DNA from: DRPG01 sp964655065
GTDB lineage: Bacteria; Myxococcota_A; UBA796; GCA-2862545
DNA: 64,000 bases
NCBI GenBank assembly: GCA_964655065.1
Contig: CAZZLC010000025.1
Coordinates: 29,816-93,815 of the forward strand
Direction of reading: 5' to 3'
Numbering within the stretch: the stretch's first letter is position 1; every line of letters starts with the position of its first letter. Positions 7,514-16,989 of this stretch are shown piece by piece. The notes under the pieces are model-generated. The model saw only the letters and a program-made list of their open reading frames with translations, had not been told where the DNA came from and did not search any database. Made by a program: the position numbers and the translations under genes.

Positions 7514-8865
7514 AGCGGAAGCAGCGCCTGTGCGACGTTGAAGTAGATCACGATGCCGAGAAGGTCGACGAGCGTGGTGACGAAGGGGCCCGTCGCGACC
7601 GCCGGGTCGGCCCCGAAGCGCTGCAGCGCCACGGGGAGCAGCGCTCCGATGCCCCCTGCGGCGAGAATCGCCAGCAGGATGCTCACCCCGAGCGAAAGAC
7701 CGATCATGGGCGAGCCCGGGAACCGCAAGACGCCATATCCGCCGAGCAGCAGGGCATAGAGCAGACCCAGGAGCATGCCGACCCGAATCTCCTGCCACAG
7801 GAACGTCCAGACCCCCGAGAGCTGAACCTCCCCGGTCGCGAGCCCACGAACCGCGAGGGTCGCGGACTGGATTCCCACGTTGCCGCCCATGCCCATGACG
7901 ACGGGAATGAAGCCGGCGAGCACGGCCATCTTGGCGAGCGAGCTCTCGTAGAATCCGATGATCTCGGCCGCCAGCACCCCGCCCGCGATCGTGGCGAGGA
8001 GCCAGACCGCCCGCATCCCCCCCTGACGGAGCACCGACTGGTGGGGCTGAGGGTTCTGGATTCCGGCCATGAGCATCATGTCCTCCTCGGCCTCCTGGCG
8101 GATGACGTCGACCACGTCGTCGACGGTCACGAGGCCGAGGATGCGGCGCGACTTGTCGACCACCGGCACGGCCAGGAAGTCGTAGCGAGCCACGATGCGT
8201 GCGACCTCCTCCTGGTCCTGGCCGGGACCGACCGTGATGGGGTCGGTGACCATGAAGTCGGCGATGGGAGTACGGGGCGGATGCGTGAGGAGCGAGCGGA
8301 GGCTGGTGACCCCGAGCAGGTGGTCGGTCGCGTCGACCACGTAGACGTATTGCACGGTCTCGAGGTTCTCGTGCTGGGCCTGCACGGCGGCGATGGCCTC
8401 GGCGACCGTGGTGTCGTGACGCACCGCGAACACGCTGGTGCTCATGATGCCGCCGGCGGTCTCCGGGGGGAACGCGAGGAGTCGCCGGACCTCGTCACCC
8501 GCCTCGTCCTGCGGAAGCTCCGAGAGCACGCGCAGCCGCAGGTCCTCGTCGAGGGCGGTCACCGTGTCGGTGGCGTCGTCGGGCTCCATGTTGGTGAGCA
8601 GCTCGACGACGGCGTCCTCCGAGAGGTCCTTGGTGACCTCGCGAGTGCTGACGTCCGACAGGTGAGCGAGGACCTCGGCTGCGTAGGCGGGGTCCTCGAT
8701 GTGGCGGTGGAGCCGCCGCTGCTCGGCGAAGGTGAGGTGCTCCATGGCCGCGGCGACGTCTGCCGCGGGAAAGTTTCGAATCAACTTGCGGACGGCCGGC
8801 CCCGCGTCGCGACGGACCAGACGACGCAGGAGCGCTTCGGTGCGCTGGTTCAGTTCGGTCGTCAT
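7510..8865 (-). CDS. mgtE: Magnesium transporter MgtE
   Basis: This 451-residue protein has the full MgtE layout. An N-terminal superhelical domain (about 1-130) comes first, then two CBS domains (about 131-255: AGGIMSTSVFAV, and IADFMVTDPITV), then the membrane part from about 280 with five helices. The pore motif region GGNVGIQSATLAVRGLA is intact. MgtE is a Mg2+-gated channel that closes when cytosolic Mg2+ is high. It overlaps recO downstream and the small membrane gene upstream by 4 bases each, so translation is probably coupled. No magnesium riboswitch is possible at this internal operon position. Confidence 0.96.
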   Translation of the reverse strand: MTTELNQRTEALLRRLVRRDAGPAVRKLIRNFPAADVAAAMEHLTFAEQRRLHRHIEDPAYAAEVLAHLSDVSTREVTKDLSEDAVVELLTNMEPDDATDTVTALDEDLRLRVLSELPQDEAGDEVRRLLAFPPETAGGIMSTSVFAVRHDTTVAEAIAAVQAQHENLETVQYVYVVDATDHLLGVTSLRSLLTHPPRTPIADFMVTDPITVGPGQDQEEVARIVARYDFLAVPVVDKSRRILGLVTVDDVVDVIRQEAEEDMMLMAGIQNPQPHQSVLRQGGMRAVWLLATIAGGVLAAEIIGFYESSLAKMAVLAGFIPVVMGMGGNVGIQSATLAVRGLATGEVQLSGVWTFLWQEIRVGMLLGLLYALLLGGYGVLRFPGSPMIGLSLGVSILLAILAAGGIGALLPVALQRFGADPAVATGPFVTTLVDLLGIVIYFNVAQALLPL

Positions 8866-9293
8866 CGCCGCTCCTCTGCATCATCGACGAACACGAGCCG
8901 CCTCGGCTCGTCCTGGCGACCGAGCGGGGTGACCCGCCGGCCGTTCCAATCGATCCGCAGCGCCTCGGGCGCCGCGCCCTCCACGACGAACCGGTGTGCG
9001 CCCTCCCAGGCGAGCTCCTCGCGGGGCTCCACGCGGCGATCGAGGACCACGGCGCCATCCAGGACGACGCGCAGCGTCGTACTCCTTCGTACCGCGATTC
9101 GGAGCAGGTGGCCCGTCACTTCACCCGATGACGGGATGCCGGCCGCCATCGGGGGCGCGGGCTCGGGGCTCCGGGAGGTGGAGAGACCGATGTATAGCGC
9201 CGCGGCGAGGACCCACATCACGACGCTGACGAAGCCGACCGTGCGCACGAGCGGGAGCGAGTCCCCCGCGCTGCCCCGGGGCTCCACCGTCAC
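8862..9293 (-). CDS. Single-pass membrane protein with RodZ-C-like (DUF4115-like) domain
   Basis: The 143-residue product has one membrane helix near residues 16-38 (VRTVGFVSVVMWVLAAALYIGL) after a short cytoplasmic lead. The outer part, residues 60-135, alternates hydrophobic strands with TTLRVVLDGAVVLDRRVEP and FVVEGAAPEALRIDWNG. That pattern resembles the C-terminal beta domain of RodZ, but no helix-turn-helix is present. The GTG start overlaps the mtnP stop and its own stop overlaps mgtE (ATGA). The function is unknown. Confidence 0.7.
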   Translation of the reverse strand: MTVEPRGSAGDSLPLVRTVGFVSVVMWVLAAALYIGLSTSRSPEPAPPMAAGIPSSGEVTGHLLRIAVRRSTTLRVVLDGAVVLDRRVEPREELAWEGAHRFVVEGAAPEALRIDWNGRRVTPLGRQDEPRRLVFVDDAEERR

Positions 9294-10153
9294 TCCAGGT
9301 AGGGTGCCAGGATCGGACCGAGCCGCTGGCGGGTGGCCTCGTCCACGCGATCGAGCGGAGTCAGGATCGCGGTGGCGAGCGCCCGGTGATTGGGGTGGGG
9401 GCCCTCGTGGGCCGAGATTCGACCCGCGACGTCGGCCACGATGCGACGGCTCTTCTCGACGTTCGCGGTCAGAATCTCGATGACCTGGTCGACGGTGACG
9501 GCATCGTGGCCGGGGTGCCAGCAGTCGTAGTCTGTCGCGAAGGCCAGCGTGGCATACGACATCGACGCCTCACGGGCGAGCTTGGCCTCGGGGAGGGCCG
9601 TCATGCCGATGACGTGGGCTCCCCACGAGCGATAGAGCTCCGACTCGGCCCGGGTCGAGAAGGCAGGCCCCTCCATGCAGACGTAGGTGCCGGACCGGTG
9701 CACGGTGACGCCAACCGCGTCGCACGAAGCCGCGAGAAACCCACGGAGGGTGGTGCACGTGGGATCGCCGAACCCGATGTGGGCGACGATTCCGTCGCCG
9801 AAGAAGGTCGAGGGTCGAGCGCGGGTGCGATCGATGTACTGGTCGACCAGTACGGCGTGACCAGGCGCGATGTCCTCGCGGAGCGACCCGACCGCGCTGA
9901 CCGAAATCACCCAGTCCACTCCCGCCTGCTTGAGCGCGTGAACGTTGGCCCGAAAGGGAATGTCGCTCGGAAGCAGCCGGTGCCCTCGCCCGTGACGGGG
10001 AAGGAACACGAGCTCGGCATCGCCCAGTCGACCGTGGACCAACGCGTCGCTCGGAGGGCCCCAGGGCGTCTCGTAGGTGACCTCCCTCACGTCGGCGAGG
10101 CCATCGAGATCGTAGAGCCCCGACCCCCCGATGATTCCGATCGCTCCACCCAT
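9290..10153 (-). CDS. mtnP: S-methyl-5'-thioadenosine phosphorylase
   Basis: This enzyme cleaves methylthioadenosine with phosphate to adenine and methylthioribose-1-phosphate, the entry to methionine salvage and polyamine by-product clearance. Family motifs include GIIGGSGLYD at the N-terminus, RHGRGHRLLPSDIPFRAN, GTYVCMEGPAFSTRAES and FATDYDCWH. The length of 287 residues is standard. The ATG at 10151-10153 follows AGGAGG. It heads a four-gene block (mtnP, membrane protein, mgtE, recO) in which each junction overlaps by 4 bases, and it lies 50 bases after rlmN. No other methionine-salvage gene is nearby. Confidence 0.95.
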   Translation of the reverse strand: MGGAIGIIGGSGLYDLDGLADVREVTYETPWGPPSDALVHGRLGDAELVFLPRHGRGHRLLPSDIPFRANVHALKQAGVDWVISVSAVGSLREDIAPGHAVLVDQYIDRTRARPSTFFGDGIVAHIGFGDPTCTTLRGFLAASCDAVGVTVHRSGTYVCMEGPAFSTRAESELYRSWGAHVIGMTALPEAKLAREASMSYATLAFATDYDCWHPGHDAVTVDQVIEILTANVEKSRRIVADVAGRISAHEGPHPNHRALATAILTPLDRVDEATRQRLGPILAPYLE

Positions 10154-10203
10154 CGCTACCTCCTGCGGGGACCGGCGTAACCCGGTCGCCCGTCGCGCGA
10201 GCG

Positions 10204-11244
10204 TCAGGCGGTCTTGCCGAGCTGCCCACACGCCGCCGAGATGTCCAGACCGCGGGTGGTGCGGATGGAGCAACTGGTACCGCTCGTGACCAGGTGATGC
10301 TGAAAGGCCTTGACCACGTCGTCGGAGGGACGCTTCAGTGTGGGGCGGCCGGGGTTCTCATTGTAGGGAATCAGGTTGACCTTGGCGGGAATCCCCTCGA
10401 GGAGCTTCCGCAGTCGCTCGGCATCGGCGAGGGTGTCGTTCTCGCCAGCGAACATCACGTACTCGAAGGTGATTCGCTTTCCCGGCGGAAGCGGCACGGT
10501 GCGGCACTGTTCGAGGAGCTGGGCCATCGAGTACTTCCGGGTGACCGGCATGATCTGGCGTCGATGGCCCTCGGTCGTCGCGTTGAGCGAGATGGCGAGG
10601 TTCACGGGGAGTGCGCGGGCAAGCTCGGCGATCTTGGGGACCAGCCCCACCGTCGACACGGTGATGCGGCGGTGCGAGTAGTTCATCGCGTGCTCGTCGA
10701 GGCAGATCGACAGCGCGGGTACCAGGGAGGGCAGGTTGTGGAGAGGCTCACCCATGCCCATGAGCACGAGGTTCGTGATCCGCATCGAGTCACCGAGCCA
10801 CCGCTGCACCTGGTAGGGCTGGCAGGCAATCTCGGCCGCCGTCAGGTTGCGGATCAGCCCCATGTCGCCCGTGAGGCAGAACGTGCACGCCATCGCACAC
10901 CCGACCTGACTGGAGATGCACAAGGTGACCCGGTGACCGTCTGGAATGAGCACGCTCTCGATGGTGCGGCCCGACTCCAGCGCCCAGAGGAACTTGACCG
11001 TCCCGTCCTCGGAGTGGAGCGTTCGTGCGAGCTCGAGCTCGTCGAGCGTGGCCCGGGCGGCCAGTGCCTCGCGGAACGACCGCCGGATGGTCGTCATCTC
11101 GTCGAACGTGCGGACGCCGCGCTGCCAGATCTCCTTGAAGATGCGCAGGGCCACGGCATCGTCTTCGCCGAGGACTTCGTGAACGAATCGGGCGAGTCCG
11201 GCGCGGTCGAGGGACCTCAGGTTGACGGTTGGCGTGGCGCTCAT
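10204..11244 (-). CDS. rlmN: Dual-specificity 23S rRNA/tRNA (adenine-C2) methyltransferase RlmN
   Basis: RlmN is a radical SAM enzyme that methylates C2 of A2503 in 23S rRNA and A37 in some tRNAs. The cluster-binding CxxxCxxC is seen as CAMACTFC (about residue 112), followed by GMGEPLHN. The methyl-carrying cysteine is in TSCSIR near the C-terminus, and a second cysteine follows in ACGQL. The 346-residue length is normal. The ATG at 11242-11244 starts MSATPTVNLRSLDR. The gene is divergent from the hotdog gene over 84 bases. Confidence 0.96.
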   Translation of the reverse strand: MSATPTVNLRSLDRAGLARFVHEVLGEDDAVALRIFKEIWQRGVRTFDEMTTIRRSFREALAARATLDELELARTLHSEDGTVKFLWALESGRTIESVLIPDGHRVTLCISSQVGCAMACTFCLTGDMGLIRNLTAAEIACQPYQVQRWLGDSMRITNLVLMGMGEPLHNLPSLVPALSICLDEHAMNYSHRRITVSTVGLVPKIAELARALPVNLAISLNATTEGHRRQIMPVTRKYSMAQLLEQCRTVPLPPGKRITFEYVMFAGENDTLADAERLRKLLEGIPAKVNLIPYNENPGRPTLKRPSDDVVKAFQHHLVTSGTSCSIRTTRGLDISAACGQLGKTA

Positions 11245-11328
11245 GCCCCAGTACCTCCGGCCGACTGCATAATTTGGTGTCAGCCCGGGCGTCGGTCTGC
11301 CGAACGGCTTGCACGACAGGAAGTGCAC

Positions 11329-11757
11329 GTGCTGGCGGATCTGCGCAAGTCTCTCTACGAAGTTCCTCTCAACCAGACCTTCGGGGTGGTGCCCGTCATC
11401 GTGGGGCCGGGCGACGTCTCGCTCGAGCTCCGCCATCGCCCCTCACTGCTCGACCACGCGGGGGCCCTGCACACCGCGTCCTTGTTCGGGGTCGCCGAGC
11501 TCGCCGCGGGCGTGGTGCTGGCCACCCACCCCGACCTCGAGCGGGTCGAGTTCCGCCGGACCGCCACCACCATCCGGTACGTAGGGTCCTGCTTTGGCGA
11601 CGTGGTCGCACGGGCCACCGTCTCCGACGAGACCCTGGAGCAGATTCTCGGGGGCACCCCGGAGGTCGTGGTTCCCGTGCGCGTGCTCGACGCAGTCGAC
11701 AACGACGTCGCTCTGGTGGAGTGCGGCTTCGTGGCCGGACGCATCGTCGATCGTTGA
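11329..11757 (+). CDS. Hotdog-fold thioesterase-like protein (DUF4442/PaaI type)
   Basis: The 142-residue protein has the pattern of a single hotdog domain. The helix region HAGALHTASLFGVAELAAG is followed by strands and by CFGDVVARATV. Hotdog proteins of this type often hydrolyse acyl-CoA thioesters. The catalytic residue is not clear. The start is the GTG at 11329, 7 bases after AGGA; an earlier GTG at 11323 is too close to that site. Most similar proteins are annotated as YiiD-like or DUF4442. It is divergent from rlmN. Confidence 0.75.
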   Translation: MLADLRKSLYEVPLNQTFGVVPVIVGPGDVSLELRHRPSLLDHAGALHTASLFGVAELAAGVVLATHPDLERVEFRRTATTIRYVGSCFGDVVARATVSDETLEQILGGTPEVVVPVRVLDAVDNDVALVECGFVAGRIVDR

Positions 11758-11990
11758 CGCCATCGACAACGCCATGAGATAGACGGTCTCGTGGGAGTGA
11801 TGCGCATCATCGTCCGACCGCCGCGAGAGCGTGGCGGACTCGCACGTTTCAGACCGACCCCGAGCCGGGGCCGGTCGCGGTGTGCCGCGCGTGTCCTCCA
11901 GAACGCTTCCATCTACCGCCGCTCGTCCCCGGCGGTCGAACGAGGGTTCCTCGTTCCCGCGGGCGACCGGAGTGGCCAGGAGAGTGCATC
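11758..11990 (+). other. Leader region of the RNase E/G gene
   Basis: These 233 bases hold no gene that I can support. A short inverted repeat, ACCGCC (11915-11920) with GGCGGT (11931-11936), and a C-rich/G-rich stretch near 11865-11880 could fold. RNase E mRNAs are known to be autoregulated through a structured 5' leader, so the length is suggestive, but there is no direct evidence here. The strong AGGAGAG site is at about 11979-11985. Confidence 0.3.
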
Positions 11991-13502
11991 GTGTCGGCCG
12001 AGATCATCTGTTCCACCACCGGGCGGGAGGTCCGGGTTGCCCTGATGGAAGACGGGCGGCTCGCCGAGCTGCAGATCGACCGTGGTGACGAGCGGGGCTT
12101 CGTGGGCAACGTCTACCTCGGGCGGGTCGTCCGGGTGTTGCCGGGCATGCAGGCGGCATTCGTCGACATCGGGCTCGATCGGGCCGCCTTCCTCTACGTG
12201 GGCGACATCTACCCCGAGCTCCTCCAGCTCTCGACCGCCGCCGACGAGGCCCCGGCGCCCGTCGACGAGCAACCTCGCGCCAACGCGCGCGCCGGTCAGC
12301 CGGCCATCCAGGACCTGCTCACCGAGGGCCAGGAGATCGTGGTCCAGGTCGCCAAGGCCCCCATCGGCACCAAGGGCGCCCGGCTCACCACGCACCTCGC
12401 CCTTCCGGGTCGGTTCCTCGTGTTCATGCCGACCGTCGAGCACGTCGGCATCTCGCGACGAATCGACAAGGACAAGGAGCGGCGGAGGCTCCGGGAGTTC
12501 GTCGAGAAGCACCGCAAGAAGGGCATGGGCTACATCGTCCGCACGGTCTGCGAGGGCGCGCCCACGTCGGCCCTCCAGGCCGACATGGCCTTCCTGGAGC
12601 GCACCTGGGGCCGCATCCAGGAGCAGAGCAGCGGCCGCAAGGCCCCCGCGGTCTTGCACAGCGAGTACGGGCTCGTGCTGCGGGCCGTCCGCGACCTGTT
12701 CGACGAGGACGTCGATCGTATGGTGATCGACGATCCGTCCCGCTACGACCAGGTCAAGTCGTTCATGGACGACTTCATGCCTTCGGCCAGGGACCGGGTG
12801 CACCTTTATCGGGGCACCGAGCCCGTGTTCGACACCTACGGCGTCGAGGCCGAGATCGCCCGGTCGATGGGCCGCAAGGTCTGGCTCAAGTCCGGCGGCT
12901 ACCTCGTGATCGACCAGACCGAGGCCCTCATGGCCATCGACGTCAACTCGGGCAAGTACGTCGGGAGCTCGTCGCTCGAGGACACCACGCTCCGGATCAA
13001 CCTCGAGGCGGTCAAGGAGGTCGTCGCCCAGCTGCGGCTGCGCAACATCGGCGGGCTCATCATCATCGACTTCATCGACATGGATCGGGAGCAGAACCGC
13101 GACAAGGTCTACCGGGCCCTCGAGGAGGCGCTCAAGGCCGATCGGGCCCGGACCAACGTGCTGCGCATCTCGGACCTCGGCCTGGTGGAGATGACGCGCA
13201 AGCGCGTGCAGGAAGGGCTCGACCGGTACCTCACCGCGGCGTGCCCCACCTGCGGGGGCACCGGGGTGGTGCGCTCGCAGACCACGCTCGCCTACGAGAT
13301 CCTGCGCGAGGTCAAGCGCGAGGCGTCGCGGAGCCAGGGGGGCAGCCCCGTCTACGTCAACACGACCCCCGCGGTGGCGGACCTGCTCTACGGCGATCGC
13401 TACGTCGACCTCGAGCAGATCGAGGGTCAGCTCGGGCGACAGGTGGTGGTCCGTGCGCTGGGACACTTCCATCCCGAGCAGTTCGAGGTCTACTCGAGGT
13501 GA
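11991..13502 (+). CDS. rng: Ribonuclease E/G family endoribonuclease
   Basis: This 503-residue protein is RNase G/CafA-sized. It cleaves single-stranded, 5'-monophosphate RNA in mRNA decay and rRNA maturation. An S1 RNA-binding segment is near the N-terminus (FVGNVYLGRVVRVLPGMQAAFVDIG split by the usual turn). The DNase-I-like catalytic core has LMAIDVNSG and IIIDFIDMD, which hold the two metal-binding aspartates. The Zn-link CPTCGGTG follows. The scaffold tail of RNase E is missing. The start is GTG, 6 bases after AGGAGAG. The S1 domain carries an insert rich in Ala/Pro (about residues 80-100). recD2 follows after 75 bases. Confidence 0.95.
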   Translation: MSAEIICSTTGREVRVALMEDGRLAELQIDRGDERGFVGNVYLGRVVRVLPGMQAAFVDIGLDRAAFLYVGDIYPELLQLSTAADEAPAPVDEQPRANARAGQPAIQDLLTEGQEIVVQVAKAPIGTKGARLTTHLALPGRFLVFMPTVEHVGISRRIDKDKERRRLREFVEKHRKKGMGYIVRTVCEGAPTSALQADMAFLERTWGRIQEQSSGRKAPAVLHSEYGLVLRAVRDLFDEDVDRMVIDDPSRYDQVKSFMDDFMPSARDRVHLYRGTEPVFDTYGVEAEIARSMGRKVWLKSGGYLVIDQTEALMAIDVNSGKYVGSSSLEDTTLRINLEAVKEVVAQLRLRNIGGLIIIDFIDMDREQNRDKVYRALEEALKADRARTNVLRISDLGLVEMTRKRVQEGLDRYLTAACPTCGGTGVVRSQTTLAYEILREVKREASRSQGGSPVYVNTTPAVADLLYGDRYVDLEQIEGQLGRQVVVRALGHFHPEQFEVYSR

Positions 13503-13577
13503 GGAGGCTCGACGAAAGCGGCCAGTTCCTGGCCGGGGCTCGGGTTAGGCCAGCCGAGCAGCCCCCGAGGAGTCCGG

Positions 13578-15779
13578 TTGTTTCCCGATCGCCCCGCAGC
13601 TCCCCCCGATGACGGCGTCCCGAGCGCGGCGCTGACCTGGGTGGAGGGTCGGCTGGACCGCGTGCTGTGGGCGTCGGCGGACCGAGGCTACGCGGTGGTG
13701 CGGGTCACCACGGCTGACGAGATGACCATCATCGCGGTGGGTCCACTCGCTTCGCTCGCGGACGCCGGCGAGGGGACGTTCGTGTCCTTCGAAGGCCGCT
13801 ACGAGACCCACGCCGTGCACGGGCGCCAGTTCCGGGCCGTGGGCATGCTCGAGTCCACCCCGCAGACGCTCGACGGCATGCGGCTCTGGCTCGCGTCAGC
13901 CGGGATCAAGGGGCTCGGACCCCAGCTCGCGACGCGACTCGTCGATGCCTTCGGGCACGACCTGCCCAAGATCATCAGGGAGACGCCCGAGCGACTCCGC
14001 GAGATCGAGGGGATCGGCGGAGCGCGGGCGGAGGCGATTCGCGAGGCCTGGGCCACCGACGAGGAGGGCCGGGCGTTGGTGATGCTCCTCCGAGGGCTCG
14101 GGCTCACCCAACGCCTCGCCGACCGGGTCCGGGAGCGCTACGGCGAACAGGCCGCACACATCGTGCGCACCCAGCCGTTCAAGCTCGCCGAGCAGATCGG
14201 CGGCATCGGCTTCCGCACCGCCGACCAGCTCGCGCAGCGGCAGGGCCTCCCCCCCGACGACCCTGCGCGCGTGCGCGCCGCGGTGGTCCACGTCCTCGAC
14301 CAGTCCGCCGACCAGCAGGGGCACTGCTATCTGCGGTTCGAGGAGCTCGAGAGGGCGCTGGGCGGCCTCGGGGTGCCCACCAACGACCTCGAGGAGGCGC
14401 TCGCCACCCTCGAGGGAACGGGCCAGGTTGTCAACGAGGGTGACCGGGCATGGCGGTCCGCGCTGTTCTTCGGGGAGTCGCGAGTCGCGCAGGACCTGCT
14501 GGCGCTGGCGGGGCGACCCCGGAACCCGGAGCTCGTACTCGAGGGCGCCATCGCCGACGCCGAGCGGTACGAGGGGGTCACGCTCGATCCGTCGCAGCGC
14601 GCGGCGGTGGAGCTCGCGCTGCACGGTGGGGTGAACGTGGTCACCGGCGGTCCGGGCACCGGCAAGACCACGCTGCTGAAGGTGCTCCTGCGGGCGTTCG
14701 CGGAGCGCGGTCAGCAGGTGAAGCTCGCCTCGCCGACCGGCCGAGCGGCCCGTCGTCTCGAGGAGGCCACCGGCTTGCCCGCGAGCACACTCCACCGCCT
14801 GCTCGAGTACAACCCCGGCGAAGGCGGGTTTCAGCGCACGATGACCCATCAGCTCGAAGGCGACGTCGTGGTCGTCGACGAGGCGTCGATGGTCGACCTC
14901 GAGCTCATGGCTGCGCTGCTCGAGGCGTGTCCCGTCGATCGATCCGCGTTCTCGTTGGTGCTGGTGGGAGACGCGGACCAGCTACCGAGCGTGGGTCCAG
15001 GGCAGATCCTGCGCGACGTGGTGCAGGCCGGCACCGTGCCCGTGGCCCGGCTCACCACCGTCCACCGCCAGGCCCGGGATTCCGGCATCCTCGATGCCGC
15101 CCAGCGCATCCACCGAGGGGAGGTCCCCGTCTCGGGGGAGGTGTCCGGGCTCGACGACGTGTTCTGCATCGGCCGCGACGAGGCGGTTCGCGCGCGCGAC
15201 ACCATCGTGAGGATCGTCTCCGAGCGTCTACCGGCCAAGGGCTTCGAGGCCCTGCGCGACGTGCAGGTGCTGGCCCCGACGCGCCGTGGTCCGCTGGGCA
15301 CCCAGGAGCTCAACCGCGTGCTGCAGGCCACGCTCAACCCGAGCAACGAAGGGCTGAAGCGGGGCGACCGCGAGTATCGGGTCGGCGACCGGGTGCTGTG
15401 CACGAAGAACCGCTACGACGTCGAGGTGTTCAACGGTGATGTCGGGGTGATCCGCGACCTGCACCGCGGAGCGCTGGAGATCGACTTCGAGGGGCGCATC
15501 GTGCGGTGGGAGCGCGAGGATCTGAACACGATCGACCTCGCGTACGCGATGACGGTGCACAAGAGTCAGGGCAGCGAGTACCCCGCGGTGGTGCTGGCCC
15601 TGCACCAGAGCCACGGGATCATGCTCAAGCGCAACCTGTTCTACACGGCGGTGACCCGGGCAAAGCGCTTCCTGTGCGTGGTGGGAAGCCCACGCGCGTG
15701 GGAGCGGGCCGTGCGCACGCAGAACGAGAACGAGCGAAACACCGCACTCGCCGAACGTCTTCGCGGACCAACGCCGTAG
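13578..15779 (+). CDS. recD2: RecD2-type ATP-dependent DNA helicase
   Basis: This is a superfamily 1B 5'-3' helicase of the RecBC-independent type, 733 residues. After an N-terminal OB-like part come helix-hairpin-helix repeats (GIKGLGPQLATRL, LREIEGIGGARAEAI). The motor has Walker A GGPGTGKTT (about residue 357), VVVDEASMVD, GDADQLPSVGPGQIL and the C-terminal YAMTVHKSQGSEY. RecD2 acts in mismatch and oxidative repair and replication fork maintenance. The start is a TTG at 13578, 5 bases after GAGGAG; no ATG or GTG fits near the homologous N-terminus. Confidence 0.95.
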   Translation: MFPDRPAAPPDDGVPSAALTWVEGRLDRVLWASADRGYAVVRVTTADEMTIIAVGPLASLADAGEGTFVSFEGRYETHAVHGRQFRAVGMLESTPQTLDGMRLWLASAGIKGLGPQLATRLVDAFGHDLPKIIRETPERLREIEGIGGARAEAIREAWATDEEGRALVMLLRGLGLTQRLADRVRERYGEQAAHIVRTQPFKLAEQIGGIGFRTADQLAQRQGLPPDDPARVRAAVVHVLDQSADQQGHCYLRFEELERALGGLGVPTNDLEEALATLEGTGQVVNEGDRAWRSALFFGESRVAQDLLALAGRPRNPELVLEGAIADAERYEGVTLDPSQRAAVELALHGGVNVVTGGPGTGKTTLLKVLLRAFAERGQQVKLASPTGRAARRLEEATGLPASTLHRLLEYNPGEGGFQRTMTHQLEGDVVVVDEASMVDLELMAALLEACPVDRSAFSLVLVGDADQLPSVGPGQILRDVVQAGTVPVARLTTVHRQARDSGILDAAQRIHRGEVPVSGEVSGLDDVFCIGRDEAVRARDTIVRIVSERLPAKGFEALRDVQVLAPTRRGPLGTQELNRVLQATLNPSNEGLKRGDREYRVGDRVLCTKNRYDVEVFNGDVGVIRDLHRGALEIDFEGRIVRWEREDLNTIDLAYAMTVHKSQGSEYPAVVLALHQSHGIMLKRNLFYTAVTRAKRFLCVVGSPRAWERAVRTQNENERNTALAERLRGPTP

Positions 15780-15785
15780 GCGTCG

Positions 15786-16955
15786 TCATCGGCGCCGCAG
15801 CAGACCGAACTTGAGGTAGTGCCCCTCCGGATGTCCGACCGACACCGGGTGGTCTGGAGGGGCGACGCTCCGCCAGTGCCACGACCAGTCGCCCGCGAGC
15901 CCCTCCTCGACGGCCCGAGCCCAGCCTTCCACCGGAAGCCGCGCGGTGCAGCTGCTCGTCGCCAGCAGTCCGTCACGCACCACCCACGGTCCCAGCCGAC
16001 GGTGGAGCTTGCGGTAGGCGGACCGCGCCGCGCCCTCCGTCTTCTGCGCCTTCGCGAGCGACGGTGGGTCCACGATCAGGAGATCCGTCGGTCCCGACGG
16101 GGTCCAGGCGAACACGTCGGCGACCACGAACTCGTGGTCGTCGGGGTCCAGCCCGTTGAGCCTGAAGTTCTCGCGCGCGTCCTCGATCGCAGCTGGCGCC
16201 ACGTCGACGGTGACCACCCGCGCGGCCCCACCTCGCGCCGCGGCCACCGAGAATCCCCCCGTGTACGCGAAGAGATTCGCGACGAGTCGGCCCGCGGCCC
16301 AGCGACCCACCAGGGCTCGATGCTCGCGCTGATCCAGAAACAGCCCTGTCTTCTGGCCCGAGTGCGGACGAGCGAGCAGCCGCATGCCGTCCTCTTCGAC
16401 CACGAGCTCGTCGCCGACCTCGGGCCCCGCCAGCGTCTCCCCTCCCGTCCGCTGGTCGACCTTCGCCACCCCGTACCGGCGAAACACGCTCTCCACCCAG
16501 CCGAGTCGCGACACCGCAGCGACGATCGCGTCGAGATGTGGCTCCCAGGCGGCCGAGTACACCCGCAGCACCGCGACCGGCCCGTACCGATCGACCACGA
16601 GACCGGGCAGCCCGTCGCCCGGCCCGCCAACCACCCGGTAGGCGTCGGTGCCTGGGCCCACGAGTCTCACCCGAACGGAATCCGCGCGCTGAATCCGGTC
16701 CTGGACCAGCGACGCGATCGGCCGCGGCTGATCGCGCCCGAGGATCCGGACCGCGATGGCCCCTTCGTCGGCGAGCCCCCAGCCGAGCGCCTCGTCCTCG
16801 GGCGATCGCAGCACCACGATCGCGCCGACCTCCATCCGGGGCGCCGACCCTCGGAAGAGCCAGGGGTGACCCGCGCGAACAGAGGCAGCTGCCGCCGGTG
16901 GACACCGGAATTCGAGCGGTCTTACGCTGGGCAGTGAATGACCTCGGGCGAGCAA
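15786..16955 (-). CDS. RlmI/RlmK-like class I SAM rRNA methyltransferase
   Basis: The protein opens with a PUA-like segment (SVRAGHPWLFRGSAP) and continues through an RNA-binding fold into a class I methyltransferase. SAM motif I is NLFAYTGGFSVAAARGGA and the catalytic block is LIVDPPSLAKAQK. SSCTARL replaces the usual SCS. The family methylates C5 of cytosine in 23S rRNA (m5C1962). The start is uncertain: the nearest usable codon before the PUA segment is TTG at 16953-16955, while ATG at 16991 would run into the start of the divergent lipoprotein gene. Its stop lies 6 bases from the recD2 stop on the other strand. Confidence 0.88.
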   Translation of the reverse strand: MLARGHSLPSVRPLEFRCPPAAAASVRAGHPWLFRGSAPRMEVGAIVVLRSPEDEALGWGLADEGAIAVRILGRDQPRPIASLVQDRIQRADSVRVRLVGPGTDAYRVVGGPGDGLPGLVVDRYGPVAVLRVYSAAWEPHLDAIVAAVSRLGWVESVFRRYGVAKVDQRTGGETLAGPEVGDELVVEEDGMRLLARPHSGQKTGLFLDQREHRALVGRWAAGRLVANLFAYTGGFSVAAARGGAARVVTVDVAPAAIEDARENFRLNGLDPDDHEFVVADVFAWTPSGPTDLLIVDPPSLAKAQKTEGAARSAYRKLHRRLGPWVVRDGLLATSSCTARLPVEGWARAVEEGLAGDWSWHWRSVAPPDHPVSVGHPEGHYLKFGLLRRR

Positions 16956-16989
16956 CGTCCAAGGTTCACACGAATCGAGGAGTCCCACC

